Assembly: GCA_004173475.1 (NCBI GenBank)
Contig: SEBU01000006.1
Coordinates: 1 to 64,000 of the forward strand
DNA length: 64,000 bases
Source of the DNA: Gammaproteobacteria bacterium
GTDB lineage: Bacteria > Pseudomonadota > Gammaproteobacteria > Pseudomonadales > Cellvibrionaceae
Direction of reading: 5' to 3'
The notes under the pieces were generated by a model. It worked only from the letters and a program-made list of their open reading frames with translations, was not told where the DNA came from and made no database searches. Shown here piece after piece: positions 38,491 to 48,982 of the stretch. The translations under genes were made by a program, and so were the position numbers. The number at the start of each line of letters is the position of its first letter. Within the stretch, counting starts at the first letter, position 1.

Positions 38491-38878
38491 GGTTTCACCT
38501 TTTAATTATTTACGTCACGCATTTATTAACTGCAAAAAGTACTGTGCTAGTGCAGCAGCCACGCACCTTCAAAGATACAACGGTCTGATGTGATAATAGA
38601 TACTAGAGGATTCTTACAGAAAATTGTAACCCCATCGACTCAAGATGCACTTTATTCGAACTTGTAGCCCTAGGCGATACCAAAAAACAGTTATTTACAC
38701 TTACTGACACGCCAATAATTCTTAGGCCAGATGTGCTTTTTTATATTTATGCGAGGAAAAACGCGACAGGAATCCATTGCCAACTGTTTCCATCTTTTAT
38801 TACCCGGCAGCCTAATGCTTTTTAAAGACGATTTATAAACGCATTCCTAAGGCTTTAGATTCACGATCGGTTTTTTAC
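38491..38878. other. Intergenic stretch, nothing recognised
   Basis: About 390 bases between the isomerase start and the terminator of the outer-membrane protein gene. No gene, RNA or recognisable repeat is seen. Confidence 0.5.
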
Positions 38879-38917
38879 CAAAAAAAATCCCCGCTGTCTC
38901 TCAACAGCAGGGATTTT
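38879..38917 (-). terminator. Terminator of the outer-membrane protein gene
   Basis: Stem AAAATCCC-CGCTGT / ACAGCAGGGATTTT with a six-base loop; on the minus strand a run of eight Ts follows. It ends 17 bases past the stop. Confidence 0.82.
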
Positions 38918-38933
38918 AGTCAGTAACAATTAA

Positions 38934-39494
38934 TTAAAAATGATAAGTTGCACCAACAGTCAATGCGGATAATTTAAGATCATCCCATTTTGCGTATTGG
39001 CTATATTCGGCATTCAAAGCAAATTCGGGCGTTAAATTGTAACTCGCACCTATACCGAAAAGACCTCTTGTTTTCGAATCCGATTCTTGTTCGTCCGGAA
39101 GACCTGTGTTGTCACTAATATCGAGTTCAGCGTCAATGTTAGCAAAACCTAAACGACCGTAAACGTTAAATACGTCATTCACCGGCAGCCTACCCACGAT
39201 AGACGCTTGCAGCGCAGTGACTGATAAAGTATCAGACCAGCTGTCGAAACCGTCATTACCTCTATCATTGAACGAACCCAAATCGCGGTACGTAACCTCG
39301 ATAGATGCAAACTGATTCAAATCAAAACCTGCACCAATTGAATAAGTCGTATCGTCTTTCTCCAATGAGTAACCATCCAAAGCTTCATAATCAGCGTTGC
39401 TTTGTCCAATGTCACCCAAAATATAAAAACCATCTGCCATCGCAGGGAATGATAATGCACTTAATAGGCTAGCCAATAGAATTTGCTTTTTCAT
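38934..39494 (-). CDS. Outer-membrane beta-barrel protein (OmpA/OmpW-like)
   Basis: The frame is open to 39560, but GGAA eight bases before the ATG at 39494 and a textbook signal peptide (MKKQILLASLLSALSFPAMA) fix the start, giving 186 residues. The mature part alternates hydrophobic and polar residues in eight strand pairs, with IGAGFDLNQFASIEVTYRDLG near 70, and ends in phenylalanine (TVGATYHF), the Bam recognition signature. An eight-stranded porin-like barrel without a peptidoglycan-binding domain is predicted. Function unknown. Confidence 0.82.
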   Translation of the reverse strand: MKKQILLASLLSALSFPAMADGFYILGDIGQSNADYEALDGYSLEKDDTTYSIGAGFDLNQFASIEVTYRDLGSFNDRGNDGFDSWSDTLSVTALQASIVGRLPVNDVFNVYGRLGFANIDAELDISDNTGLPDEQESDSKTRGLFGIGASYNLTPEFALNAEYSQYAKWDDLKLSALTVGATYHF

Positions 39495-39727
39495 GATTTT
39501 TCCTTTAATGGTAAAGACTGAATATTTTAAGATGCACCTTTGCAAGATGTCTTGGAGCAAACTTTACCAATCACGAATGAATTTAACCTGAACATTCAAA
39601 AAGCTTATTTAGATGCGCCATAAGATTTACTGCTGCTTCGCTAGTTGAAGCTTGAAAATGCAAACCATTAGGAATTTATTGTCATTCGTTTTCTACGCGC
39701 ATTACGGTGGCAACTTTATTTAAATTT

Positions 39728-40147
39728 TTATTTAACCGCAATCAATTCAATTTCAATTAAATGTTCGGGACTGTAAAGGCGCGATACCTGCACCCAAGTT
39801 GCGGCCGGAAAATTACCATCGCTGTAAAAATTTTTACGCACAGGAATTTGTTGTTTTAGCGACTCTATGTCCAAAGCATAAATATTTTCTTTCACAATAT
39901 TATTTGGTTTGAGATCGTAGCGAGCTAGAAGTTTTTCCAGTTCCTTGTAGCAAACTGTCACAGCCTCCTGATAATTTTGGCCGCCGCAAGTTACACCTGA
40001 AATGTGGTAAGTATTTCCGGTTTGTACAACAGCGGAGTAACCAATATCTGGCTCCCATGAATTAATTATATGGCGCGCAATGGTCGTGGGCTTGTGAGCG
40101 CAACTCACTAATATTAAGGTCATGCAACCTAGCAAGACTAATCGCAT
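39728..40147 (-). CDS. RidA-like protein exported as a lipoprotein
   Basis: A 139-residue protein. Residues 1-16 are a lipoprotein signal with lipobox LVSC, followed by a Rid-family chorismate-mutase-like fold (YSAVVQTGNTYHISGVTCGG, then the late QVSRLYSPEHLIEIELIAV). Cytosolic RidA hydrolyses reactive enamines using an arginine in the PARS motif; here the aligned motif reads PAAT, so the arginine is missing. Deaminase activity is therefore unlikely and a binding role in the envelope is more plausible. Both deviations are seen directly; alignment is from memory of E. coli RidA. Confidence 0.78.
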   Translation of the reverse strand: MRLVLLGCMTLILVSCAHKPTTIARHIINSWEPDIGYSAVVQTGNTYHISGVTCGGQNYQEAVTVCYKELEKLLARYDLKPNNIVKENIYALDIESLKQQIPVRKNFYSDGNFPAATWVQVSRLYSPEHLIEIELIAVK

Positions 40148-40184
40148 AATATTTTCTCATTGGCTGAAATAGTTTCGAGTAAAT

Positions 40185-40215
40185 AAAAAAGCCCCGATAA
40201 AATCGAGGCTTTTTC
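40185..40215 (-). terminator. Terminator after pnp
   Basis: AAAAAGCCCCGAT / ATCGAGGCTTTTT hairpin with one mismatch and a short A loop, 19 bases past the pnp stop; T-rich on the minus strand. Confidence 0.82.
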
Positions 40216-40234
40216 GGAGGAAATTCTTTAAGAA

Positions 40235-42385
40235 TTAATCCAAGGTCGCGTCATCAGTAGCAATTGATGATGTAGCTGCAGGCTTTGAACCGCCCGCTTC
40301 ATCAGCCAAAGCTTCTTTGATAGAAAGTTTGATGCGGCCGCGTTGGTCTACGTCCAAACATTTTACCTTCACAACTTGGCCTTCTTTCAAATAATCACTC
40401 ACGTTAGCAACGCGCTCGTCAGCGATTTGTGAAATATGTACCAAGCCGTCTTTACCCGGCAAGAAGTTTACGAATGCGCCGAAATCTACGATGCGCACAA
40501 CAGTACCTTCGTAAATTGCGCCGATTTCAGCTTCAGCAACTATGCCTTGAACGCGATAGATTGCCGCTTGCAAAGCTTCGTTATTGTCGGCGTAAATTTT
40601 AACGGTGCCGTCATCATCGATATCGATAGAAGAACCGGTTTCTTCAGTAATTGAACGGATAGTTGCGCCGCCTTTACCGATGATGTCGCGAATCTTATCT
40701 GGATGAATCTTGATAGTTTCAAAACGTGGTGCGTTCTCGCTAACAACTTTGCGAGAGGTCGCCAATATCTTGTTCATCTCGCCGAGAATATGTAAACGTG
40801 CAGCAAGAGCTTGCTCAAGTGCAATTTCCATAATCTCTTCGGTGATACCTTCAATTTTGATGTCCATTTGCAGTGCAGTTACACCGCTAGTGGTACCAGC
40901 TACTTTGAAGTCCATGTCGCCGAGGTGATCTTCATCACCAAGGATGTCGGTAAGAACTGCGAAGCCGTCAGCTTCTTTAACAAGGCCCATTGCGATACCC
41001 GCAACTGGAGCTTTCAGCGGAACGCCCGCATCCATCAAAGCCAAGCTCGCGCCACATACAGAAGCCATTGAGCTTGAACCGTTAGATTCAGTAATTTCGC
41101 TTACTACACGCAATGTGTACGGGAAATCTGCTTCAGCAGGAAGAACGGCTGCAACACCGCGACGCGCCAAACGGCCGTGACCAATTTCACGACGACCAGT
41201 TGCGCCCATACGACCACACTCGCCTACCGAGAACGGAGGGAAGTTGTAGTGCAACATGAATGCGTCTTTTTTAGAGCCTTCAAGGAAGTCGATGATTTGT
41301 GCATCACGTGCGTTACCAAGAGTTGCTACAACGAGCGCTTGGGTTTCACCGCGTGTGAACAAGGCAGAGCCGTGAGCTTTGCCCAACACGCCAACCTCAA
41401 CTTGAATAGGACGTACGGTTTTGTTGTCGCGACCATCGATACGTGGTTGGCCAGCAACGATGTTTGCACGTACCAAGCGGTACTCTAAAGTGCCGAATGC
41501 CGCTTTAACATCGTCTTCGCTAAAACCGGTGGCTTCGACCGCTAGTTCAGCAATTGCTTGGTTGCGAAGTTCACCCAAACGATCATAGCGCTTGGCTTTG
41601 TCGGTGATGCGGTAAGCCATACTGATAGAGTCAGCAAAACCTTTTACCAAAGCATCTTTCAGAGCAGCATTTTCTACTGGAGCAGCCCATTCCCAACGCG
41701 GCTTGCCAGCGTCGCGCGCCAACTCGGCACATGCCTGGATAACAGCTTGCATTTCCTGGTGAGCATAGAGAACCGCGCCCAACATAGTGTCTTCTGGCAA
41801 TTCTTTTGCTTCAGATTCCACCATCAACACCGCATCTTTAGTACCGGCAACCACCATGTCCAACTCTGACGTTGCGAGCTGAGCAAAACTTGGGTTGAGT
41901 ATGTAGCCTTCAGCTTGCGTGTAAGCAACGCGCGCAGCACCCACTGGACCATTGAATGGGATACCAGAAATGGCGAGAGCCGCTGAAGTGCCGATTAACG
42001 CCGCGATATCAGGATCGTGTTGTTTATTGGTCGATACAACCGTACATACCACTTGTACTTCGTTCAGAAAACCTTCTGGAAACAGTGGGCGAATAGGACG
42101 ATCGATCAAACGTGATGTTAATGTTTCTTTTTCGGAAGGACGACCTTCACGCTTCAAATAACCACCGGGAATACGGCCGGCAGCGTAGCTTTTTTCTTGA
42201 TAATGTACAGACAGTGGGAAGAAGTCTTGCCCTGGTGATGCTTTTTTAGCACCTACGACAGTACAAAGCACAGATACTTCATCAATTGTCACCAGCACTG
42301 CACCGGTTGCTTGACGGGCGATACGGCCAGTTTCTAGCGTTACGGTTTGATTGCCGTATTGGAACTTTTTAATAATCGGATTCAC
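40235..42385 (-). CDS. pnp: Polynucleotide phosphorylase
   Basis: Phosphorolytic 3'-5' exoribonuclease of the RNA degradosome. Domains in order: two RNase PH domains (about 1-215 and 310-540), a KH domain ([16 protein letters not shown] near 558) and an S1 domain from about 620. The long frame starts at an ATG at 42412 without a ribosome binding site. The GTG at 42385 is preceded by AAGGA at seven bases and begins [18 protein letters not shown], matching E. coli Pnp, so I take it (716 residues). Usual partner rpsO upstream is broken here. Confidence 0.96.
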   Translation of the reverse strand: MNPIIKKFQYGNQTVTLETGRIARQATGAVLVTIDEVSVLCTVVGAKKASPGQDFFPLSVHYQEKSYAAGRIPGGYLKREGRPSEKETLTSRLIDRPIRPLFPEGFLNEVQVVCTVVSTNKQHDPDIAALIGTSAALAISGIPFNGPVGAARVAYTQAEGYILNPSFAQLATSELDMVVAGTKDAVLMVESEAKELPEDTMLGAVLYAHQEMQAVIQACAELARDAGKPRWEWAAPVENAALKDALVKGFADSISMAYRITDKAKRYDRLGELRNQAIAELAVEATGFSEDDVKAAFGTLEYRLVRANIVAGQPRIDGRDNKTVRPIQVEVGVLGKAHGSALFTRGETQALVVATLGNARDAQIIDFLEGSKKDAFMLHYNFPPFSVGECGRMGATGRREIGHGRLARRGVAAVLPAEADFPYTLRVVSEITESNGSSSMASVCGASLALMDAGVPLKAPVAGIAMGLVKEADGFAVLTDILGDEDHLGDMDFKVAGTTSGVTALQMDIKIEGITEEIMEIALEQALAARLHILGEMNKILATSRKVVSENAPRFETIKIHPDKIRDIIGKGGATIRSITEETGSSIDIDDDGTVKIYADNNEALQAAIYRVQGIVAEAEIGAIYEGTVVRIVDFGAFVNFLPGKDGLVHISQIADERVANVSDYLKEGQVVKVKCLDVDQRGRIKLSIKEALADEAGGSKPAATSSIATDDATLD

Positions 42386-42446
42386 TCTTTTATCCTTTGG
42401 TTGCGTAGACATTTTCTCACGAATTGGTGCTAGGCATTGCGGCGTT

Positions 42447-42504
42447 AAAATTTTTCAATAATTGCTCATTTACCTCAGTAAACTCCGCTTTCTTGAAAAA
42501 TTTT
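42447..42504. promoter_or_regulatory. Perfect 12-base inverted repeat in the pnp leader
   Basis: AAAATTTTTCAA (42447-42458) and its exact complement TTGAAAAATTTT (42493-42504) enclose 34 bases, about 60 bases before the pnp start. E. coli pnp is autoregulated through an RNase III-cleaved leader stem; this may be the equivalent. The element is seen; the function is inference. Confidence 0.45.
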
Positions 42505-42692
42505 GCCTTGCACTGCCGTCACTGTGCCATATTCAAATTCAGCTAATTTTTCGTGTAAAAAATCTTTAGATTGTTTTTACGCGCTATAAATTTTTTCGTT
42601 CAAGTTTTAAATAAAATCGCCTCCTGCCATTGCGCCATTTCTGCTCTATTTGACGCACAACTCCGTAATTTTTCAGCTCATCAAAAACAAGA

Positions 42693-42712
42693 ATGCCCGC
42701 CGAAGCGGGCAT
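42693..42712 (-). terminator. rpsO terminator
   Basis: Perfect eight-base stem ATGCCCGC around CGAA, followed on the minus strand by TCTTGTTTTTG. It lies nine bases beyond the rpsO stop and remains intact although the gene is broken. Confidence 0.88.
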
Positions 42713-42720
42713 GGATCAAA

Positions 42721-42791
42721 TTAACGGCGCAGACCCAATTTTTGAATCAGTGCAGTGTAACGTGATGAGTCTCAGAAGCACTCAGTGCCAT
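42721..42791 (-). pseudogene. rpsO: rpsO (ribosomal protein S15) with an internal deletion
   Basis: On the minus strand GAGGAAA lies six bases before an ATG whose frame reads MALSASET, the N-terminus of S15. After roughly eight codons the sequence jumps, in a different frame, to codons for SRYTALIQKLGLRR and a TAA, which is the C-terminus of S15. The canonical gene is about 270 bases; 71 remain, so around 199 bases are missing, not a multiple of three. As it stands the frame yields only a 14-residue peptide. Position between truB and pnp and the intact terminator identify the locus beyond doubt. Either a genuine deletion or an assembly error; no other rpsO exists in the window. Confidence 0.85.
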
Positions 42792-42943
42792 GATATTTCC
42801 TCATTTAATATGCGATTAAATTACAGCCCGCCCGTGCATATTTACAGGTGGGTTGTCGCGGTGATTATCTCTTTCTAAAAAAGGATTTCACCGCAGGCTT
42901 TTTATCGATTGGCAATGCCGTATCGATAAATTCTTTTCTTCCA

Positions 42944-43000
42944 TTCACCCTAAGCTTGTCGAAGGACCTATTGAACGCCCTTCGACAAGCTCAGGGTGAA
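42944..43000. repeat. Dispersed palindromic repeat
   Basis: Arms TTCACCCT-AGCTTGTCGAAGG and its complement (22 bases each, one mismatch) flank a 13-base loop. The core CCTTCGACAAGCTCAGG is a palindromic element I know to recur between genes in many proteobacterial genomes; it is therefore probably a mobile or REP-like unit here. It lies just beyond the truB stop on the minus strand and may act as a transcript end. Confidence 0.7.
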
Positions 43001-43017
43001 CGGATACTTAAAACTAG

Positions 43018-43983
43018 CTACTGCTCGTTCGCCGAGCGGTTAGCAATAATTCGTTTGGGCGCTACGCGACCGTCTTCTGTTACTTCGCCCAAACCTAGAA
43101 ATTGTTGGGCAAGCTGATCGGTTTGTGCGCAAAAGACGCGCACCATATCACCTTGCCTGCCAACGCGATAGACCTGCGGATCCATCACTGGATTTCCCAA
43201 GCGAAAGTAATGCGCACTGGTATCCGGTAAGATGATCGCAGGCAAGCTTGCGACTGGCGCATCAGCGCTCAAAAGCCGCTGATCCAAAGCCTCATAGCCG
43301 CCTTGCTCAAAATCTCTCTCAAGATCCTCAAGCGTCAAACATTGGCTTTCTAGAAAAGCACCAGCCGCGGAGCGATGCAGGCTTTTAACGTGAGCACCGC
43401 AGCCCAAAGCAAACCCCAAATCTTCCGCAATGGAACGGATGTAAGTGCCTTTGCTGCAACGAACATCCACATCAACTTCAGCCCGTTCACCAGGGCGAAA
43501 ACCTAAAATATCTATCGCAAAAACCGTGACCGGGCGTGGTTGACGCTCAATTTCAATACCATCCCGGGCCAACTTATAGAGAGGCTGGCCTTGATGTTTC
43601 AATGCCGAAAACATAGACGGTACTTGCAAAATATCGCCGGTCAGCGGGATTAATGCTTTTTTAATGGCATCCAGCGTAACGCCCGCTGCGGAGGATTCTG
43701 CTATGACTTCACCATCAGCATCGCTGGTATTGGTACGCTGGCCGATTAGAAAAGTACTTCGATAGCGTTTATCAGCGTCTAGCAAAAACTGCGAAAATTT
43801 AGTCGCCTCGCCAAAACATAGCGGCAAAACACCTGTGGCTAATGGGTCTAGCGCGCCAGTATGCCCGGCTTTTTCTACAAAAAATAATCGCTTCGCGCGC
43901 TGCAATGCATGATTGGATGTCATACCTGCAGGCTTCATCAACAACAAAACACCATCAACCGGACGGCCTTTTCTACGCGCCAT
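43018..43983 (-). CDS. truB: tRNA pseudouridine(55) synthase
   Basis: Makes pseudouridine 55 in the T-loop of tRNAs. The catalytic aspartate motif is GHTGALDPLATGVLPLC near residue 40, with the conserved KRYRSTFLIGQRTNTSDADG stretch near 75 and a C-terminal PUA-type domain. At 321 residues it is full length. The ATG shares its first base with the rbfA stop (TAATG), so translation is coupled. Confidence 0.97.
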   Translation of the reverse strand: MARRKGRPVDGVLLLMKPAGMTSNHALQRAKRLFFVEKAGHTGALDPLATGVLPLCFGEATKFSQFLLDADKRYRSTFLIGQRTNTSDADGEVIAESSAAGVTLDAIKKALIPLTGDILQVPSMFSALKHQGQPLYKLARDGIEIERQPRPVTVFAIDILGFRPGERAEVDVDVRCSKGTYIRSIAEDLGFALGCGAHVKSLHRSAAGAFLESQCLTLEDLERDFEQGGYEALDQRLLSADAPVASLPAIILPDTSAHYFRLGNPVMDPQVYRVGRQGDMVRVFCAQTDQLAQQFLGLGEVTEDGRVAPKRIIANRSANEQ

Positions 43984-44417
43984 TAAGACTTCTCACCGTC
44001 CGAATCACTATCATTTGCCGCATCAAGGTTTTCATTAGGCTCGTCATCATGAACATGCTGACTGTCTTCTTTCAACGCGCGATCAATCAGGAAAGAAATT
44101 TCCTGGCCACGAATTGCCGTTTTATCGTAGATAAATTGCAACTTTGGAACGCTGCGCATAATTAATTCTTTGGCGATAAAGCCCCGCAAAAAGCCGCTAG
44201 CTTTGTTTAACACAGACGCTGCTGCAATACTTTCTGCTTCATCCGAGCCTACGAAAGTTACATAAACTTTCGCGTATGCCATATCGCGCGTGACTGTCAC
44301 CGCGTTGATATTGACCATACCTATGCGCGGGTCGCGAATTTCCTGGGCAATTACTTGGCCCAAAATACGCTGGATGGCATCTGACACGCGGTCTGATCTT
44401 GTAAATTCTCTTGGCAT
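43983..44417 (-). CDS. rbfA: Ribosome-binding factor A
   Basis: KH-like cold-shock protein that matures the 30S subunit by acting on 16S rRNA. The open frame extends to 44492, but family alignment starts at MPREFTRSDRVSDAIQR (44417), with GAGG about ten bases upstream. The signature EIRDPRIGMVNINAVTVTRD lies near residue 26. The C-terminal tail of about 25 residues is acidic and asparagine-rich. 144 residues. Confidence 0.95.
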   Translation of the reverse strand: MPREFTRSDRVSDAIQRILGQVIAQEIRDPRIGMVNINAVTVTRDMAYAKVYVTFVGSDEAESIAAASVLNKASGFLRGFIAKELIMRSVPKLQFIYDKTAIRGQEISFLIDRALKEDSQHVHDDEPNENLDAANDSDSDGEKS

Positions 44418-44507
44418 TAGCCGTAAACCTCTAAATCCGACCACATCAAAGCTATTCCGCTCACTACGCTTTGAAGCGGTCTGAACATACATAACAAAAA
44501 TAATAAA

Positions 44508-44534
44508 GCCCCGAACGCGGTTAAACGTCGGGGC
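44508..44534 (-). terminator. Intrinsic terminator between infB and rbfA
   Basis: GCCCCGA/TCGGGGC seven-base stem with an additional CG pair, followed on the minus strand by CTTTATTATTTTT. It would stop or reduce transcription from infB into rbfA-truB-pnp, splitting the usual nusA operon. Confidence 0.7.
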
Positions 44535-44555
44535 ACTAGAGTTTTACGCAAGCAA

Positions 44556-47297
44556 TTAAAGCTTACGTGCTACCTCTTTGACTTCATATACTTCGATCTG
44601 ATCACCGACTTTTACGTCGTAATTCTTCACGCCGATACCACACTCGGTACCGTTACGAACTTCATTCACATCATCTTTGAAACGACGCAGAGATTCCAAT
44701 TCACCTTGGAAAATCACCACGTTGTCACGCAATACACGGATTGGTTTGCTGCGGTACACGGTACCTTCGATAACCATACAACCGGCAACCTGACCAAACT
44801 TAGGCGATGTAAAGACTTCGCGCACGTTTGCAATACCAACGATGGTTTCAATGCGCTCGGGCGACAACATACCGCTCAGTGCTGCTTTGATCTCATCCAG
44901 CAATTGGTAGATGATGCTGTAGTAACGAATATCAACGCCTTCAGCTTCTGCCATACGGCGGGTGTCACCGTCAGCACGAACGTTGAAGCCGAGGATAATT
45001 GCACCCGTTGTCAAAGCGAGGTTCACGTCATTTTCAGTAATTCCACCGATGCCGGAAGAAATTACATTAACCTGAACTTCCTCGTTACCTATCTCAGCCA
45101 ATGAAGACTGGATGGCTTCGAGAGAACCACGTACGTCGGTTTTAACAACAACAGACAGTGTTTTCTTCTGACCTGCGTCCATACCGGCAAACATATTTTC
45201 TAGTTTGGCAGCAGTGTGACGCGCAAGTTTCTCCTGACGCTCTTTCTCAGCACGGAATTGCGCAACTTCACGGGCTTTACGCTCGTCAGTCAGAACCACG
45301 AAGTCATCACCAGCGCTTGGCGCAGTATCTAAACCAAGGATTTCAACCGGAGTAGACGGGCCAGCATCTTTTACTTGTTCGCCACGCTCGTTGCTCATGG
45401 CGCGTACGCGTCCGTAACTTTGACCTGCAAGAATCAAATCGCCTTGTTTCAAGGTGCCTTGCTGAACCAGCACGGTTGCCACCGTACCGCGGCCTTTTTC
45501 GACACGAGATTCAATCACCACACCTTTAGCCGCAGCATTTACTACCGCGTTCAACTCAAGAACTTCAGCTTGCAATGAGATCGCCTCAAGCAATTCGTCG
45601 ATGCCTTGTCCGGTGTGGGCAGATACTTCGATAAATTGTGTGTCGCCACCGTAATTTTCCGGGATAACGCCTTTAACTACCAATTCGCTTTTTACACGCT
45701 CTGGATCAGCACTGGCTTTATCAATTTTATTGATCGCAACAACAATCGGAACACCGGCGGCACGAGCATGGAGAATCGCTTCTTCAGTTTGCGGCATAAC
45801 ACCGTCGTCCGCAGCAACTACCAAGATAACCACGTCAGTCGCTTTCGCACCGCGAGCACGCATTGCGGTAAACGCGGCGTGACCGGGAGTATCAAGGAAC
45901 GTGATTTCGCCACGGCTGGTTGGAACACGATAAGCACCGATATGCTGAGTAATACCACCGGCTTCGCCAGCAGCAACCTTCGCTTCACGAATGTAGTCGA
46001 GCAATGATGTTTTACCGTGGTCAACGTGACCCATAACGGTAACAACCGGAGCGCGGTGAACCGTTTCGCCTTCAGTTTCCAAAGACTTTTCCAGCGCATG
46101 TTCGATAGCGTCTGAGCTAACCAGGTTTGGCTGGTGACCCATTTCTTCGACAAGTAACGCGGCAGTATCCTGATCAATGGATTCGTTCATGGATGCCATA
46201 ACGCCCATCTTCATCAAGCGCTTAATCACCTCGCCAACCTTAACGGTTAGACGCTGAGCCAGCTCGGAAACAACGATGAATTCTGGAACATCAACTTCGT
46301 GAACAATTTTGGAAGTCGGCTTTTTAAACGCATGTTTGTTGTGTTTTTTATGGCTCGCACGAAGGTGCGTACGACGCGCTAATACATCGCTATCTTCGCT
46401 CTCGTCAGCGACAATATCCAACAACTCAACCTTGCTGGTTTTCTTGCCAGCGCCGCCTTTTTTGGCAGCTTTGCCGCCTGGACCGCGCTTGCGAGACTCA
46501 CCGCCATCATCGGCATCGTCATCGTGTTTGTGATTCTTTTTGTGGCCGTGACCATGGCCAACTCTTGCATCTTCAATCGACACTGGCGCAGCCGGCGGCT
46601 TTGGCTTATTGGCATTGCGCGGTGATGCAGCAGCCTCTTTTACAGCAGGCTTTTGCTCAGTACGCGGAGCATCAGCTGGACGCTTTGGAGCTTGCGGCTG
46701 TAACGCTTGACGTTTGGCTTCTTCGCGCGCCTTGATATCCGCAAGTCGCTGAGCTTCTTCTGACTGGCGACGCTCAATAGCAGCTCTACGCTTCTCTTCC
46801 ACACCATCGGTGAAAGAAATGCGATGTGAAGGTGCAGGAACAGCCTCGGTAGGTGGTGTTTCTGGAGCAGAAGGCTCCACTGCCTCTTCGACCACAACGG
46901 GCTCGGGTGCAACCTCAACAACAGGTGCTTTTACAACTTCTGCAACCGGCTCAGCAACCAGCTCGATTTCCGACTCTTGCTCTGGCTGCACGTCTTCATC
47001 GTCACGCTTAACGTAAGTTCTTTTTTTACGAACTTCGACGTTAACAGTTTTGCGCGCGGATCCACTACCCGTCTTGATAGTAGTGGTAGTTTTGCGCTGC
47101 AAAGTAATTTTCTTAGGCTCGCCTGTTAACTCGCCGTGACTGGTTTTCAAAAAAGCCAGCAACCTCTGCTTTTCATCATCAGATACGCGCGCTTCAGGCG
47201 ATTTTTGGCTCAAGCCAGCCTCTTGCATTTGTTTTAGCAATCGATCTACCGGTGCACCGACCGATTTGGCGAGTTCGCTAACTGTTACTTCTGCCAT
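44556..47297 (-). CDS. infB: Translation initiation factor IF-2
   Basis: GTPase that brings initiator fMet-tRNA to the 30S subunit. An IF2_N domain occupies about 1-55, then a low-complexity Lys/Glu/Ala/Pro linker to about residue 330, a second IF2_N-like part near 335, and the G domain with G1 GHVDHGKT near 423, then [11 protein letters not shown] and NKIDKA. Domains II, III and IV follow to the end. 913 residues, long like other gammaproteobacterial IF2; internal initiations (IF2-beta/gamma) are possible but not evident. Confidence 0.98.
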   Translation of the reverse strand: MAEVTVSELAKSVGAPVDRLLKQMQEAGLSQKSPEARVSDDEKQRLLAFLKTSHGELTGEPKKITLQRKTTTTIKTGSGSARKTVNVEVRKKRTYVKRDDEDVQPEQESEIELVAEPVAEVVKAPVVEVAPEPVVVEEAVEPSAPETPPTEAVPAPSHRISFTDGVEEKRRAAIERRQSEEAQRLADIKAREEAKRQALQPQAPKRPADAPRTEQKPAVKEAAASPRNANKPKPPAAPVSIEDARVGHGHGHKKNHKHDDDADDGGESRKRGPGGKAAKKGGAGKKTSKVELLDIVADESEDSDVLARRTHLRASHKKHNKHAFKKPTSKIVHEVDVPEFIVVSELAQRLTVKVGEVIKRLMKMGVMASMNESIDQDTAALLVEEMGHQPNLVSSDAIEHALEKSLETEGETVHRAPVVTVMGHVDHGKTSLLDYIREAKVAAGEAGGITQHIGAYRVPTSRGEITFLDTPGHAAFTAMRARGAKATDVVILVVAADDGVMPQTEEAILHARAAGVPIVVAINKIDKASADPERVKSELVVKGVIPENYGGDTQFIEVSAHTGQGIDELLEAISLQAEVLELNAVVNAAAKGVVIESRVEKGRGTVATVLVQQGTLKQGDLILAGQSYGRVRAMSNERGEQVKDAGPSTPVEILGLDTAPSAGDDFVVLTDERKAREVAQFRAEKERQEKLARHTAAKLENMFAGMDAGQKKTLSVVVKTDVRGSLEAIQSSLAEIGNEEVQVNVISSGIGGITENDVNLALTTGAIILGFNVRADGDTRRMAEAEGVDIRYYSIIYQLLDEIKAALSGMLSPERIETIVGIANVREVFTSPKFGQVAGCMVIEGTVYRSKPIRVLRDNVVIFQGELESLRRFKDDVNEVRNGTECGIGVKNYDVKVGDQIEVYEVKEVARKL

Positions 47298-47356
47298 TGT
47301 TTTTCCTCAGGGATAGTTCTTGGCTCAAATTCAAATTGGTCGTTTCATAGCTGGCA

Positions 47357-48838
47357 TTATGCAAACCATGGTTCACGAGCCTTCATAATCAGCGCTGCTG
47401 CACGCGTAGCGTCAACACCTTCAATACCGGATAAGTCATCAACTGATTGTTCAGCTAGATCTTCCATTGTGATAATGCCGCGACTTGCTAGGCTAATCGC
47501 GAGGGATTGATCCATGCCTTCCATATTGAGCAAATCTTCTGCCGGCGCCACGCCTTCAAGGCGTTCTTCCGAAGCCAATGCCTGGGTCAACAAGGCATCT
47601 TTAGCGCGAGCACGTAATTCTTCGGCGATATCTTCATCAAAGCCTTCAATAGCCAACATTTCTTCCAGCGGAACATAGGCAACTTCTTCAAGAGTCGTGA
47701 AACCCTCTTCAACCAATACTGCTGCCACATCCTCATCCACATCCAGCGCATTCATGAAGATCTGAATGAAGCTACCAGACTCCGCTTGCTGTTTGGCTTG
47801 CCAATCGGCAACGCTCATGACGTTAATGTTCCAGCCAGTTAAATCACAGGCCAAACGTACGTTTTGACCACCACGACCAATCGCCATAGCCAAATTATCT
47901 TCGTTAACCGCCAAGTCCATTGAACCTGCGTCTTCATCTACCACGATGGATTCGATTTCAGCCGGAGACATAGCGTTGATAACAAATTGCGCCGGGTTAT
48001 CGTCCCACAGCACTATATCAACACGCTCGTTTCCAAGTTCGTTCGATACCGCCTGTACACGTGAACCACGCATACCAACACATGCACCAACTGGATCAAT
48101 ACGGCCATCGTTGGTTTTTACTGCAATTTTCGCGCGCAAACCTGGGTCGCGGGCAGCACCTTTGATTTCGATAATGTCTTCAGCGATCTCTGGCACTTCA
48201 ATTTTGAATAGCTCTACCAGCATTTGCGGATGGGAACGACTCAAAAATAATTGCGGACCACGATTTTCGTTGCGTACTTCCAATAACAAAGCGCGAATAC
48301 GATCACCCATGCGGAAAATTTCACGGCCAATTAATTGATCGCGCGGGAGCAAACCTTCCGCGTTATTTCCGAGATCAACGATAATGCTATCGCGTGTCAC
48401 TTTCTTAACAGTACCGCTAATTAATTCACCCATACGGTCGCGATATTCATCGACCATTTGAGCACGCTCAGCTTCACGAACTTTTTGTACGATAACTTGT
48501 TTTGCAGTTTGTGCAGCAATGCGACCAAAATCAGCGTTTTCAATTTTCTCGCGGTAGGTATCACCAACACTAACCTTGGAATCTTTTTCACGTGCTTCAT
48601 CTAAATAAAGTTGCGTGCCCAACTCTGCCATCACATCATCGGCTACAACATCCCAAATGCGGAAAGTTTCGTAATCGCCCGATTGACGATTGATATGCAC
48701 TTCTACGGTTGAATCTTCGTCAAAACGTTTTTTGGTGGCCATCGCCAAAGCGCTTTCAATCGCCTGGAAAATTAACTCTTTATCAACACCTTTTTCGTTA
48801 GACACCGCATCAGCGACCAATAAAATCTCTTTTGCCAT
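47357..48838 (-). CDS. nusA: Transcription termination/antitermination protein NusA
   Basis: Binds RNA polymerase and nascent RNA to control pausing, termination and antitermination. An N-terminal domain (1-130), S1 domain (about 135-200), two KH domains ([24 protein letters not shown] near 253 and [12 protein letters not shown] near 322) and two C-terminal acidic repeats follow in order. 493 residues, like E. coli. In the operon with rimP and infB. Confidence 0.98.
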   Translation of the reverse strand: MAKEILLVADAVSNEKGVDKELIFQAIESALAMATKKRFDEDSTVEVHINRQSGDYETFRIWDVVADDVMAELGTQLYLDEAREKDSKVSVGDTYREKIENADFGRIAAQTAKQVIVQKVREAERAQMVDEYRDRMGELISGTVKKVTRDSIIVDLGNNAEGLLPRDQLIGREIFRMGDRIRALLLEVRNENRGPQLFLSRSHPQMLVELFKIEVPEIAEDIIEIKGAARDPGLRAKIAVKTNDGRIDPVGACVGMRGSRVQAVSNELGNERVDIVLWDDNPAQFVINAMSPAEIESIVVDEDAGSMDLAVNEDNLAMAIGRGGQNVRLACDLTGWNINVMSVADWQAKQQAESGSFIQIFMNALDVDEDVAAVLVEEGFTTLEEVAYVPLEEMLAIEGFDEDIAEELRARAKDALLTQALASEERLEGVAPAEDLLNMEGMDQSLAISLASRGIITMEDLAEQSVDDLSGIEGVDATRAAALIMKAREPWFA

Positions 48839-48982
48839 TATTTAACCTCTGTTAACTCCTGAAACTAATCGCACCGCAATTAGCTAACGGGTGGCTGAAA
48901 ATACGTGCAATTTTTATTTGTATCGCACATGACTAAAAATAATTTGTTACCAAGTGAATCTTTTTCTCGTGAAAATTGTTTT

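Noticed and set aside
42848-43117. 89-codon plus-strand frame containing TLSLSKDLLNALRQAQGE
   Set aside because: Accidental translation of the dispersed palindrome at 42944-43000 and of the truB tail on the other strand.
46640-47016. Frames on both strands in the infB linker region
   Set aside because: Products of the low-complexity, repetitive codons of the IF2 linker; infB itself explains the sequence.
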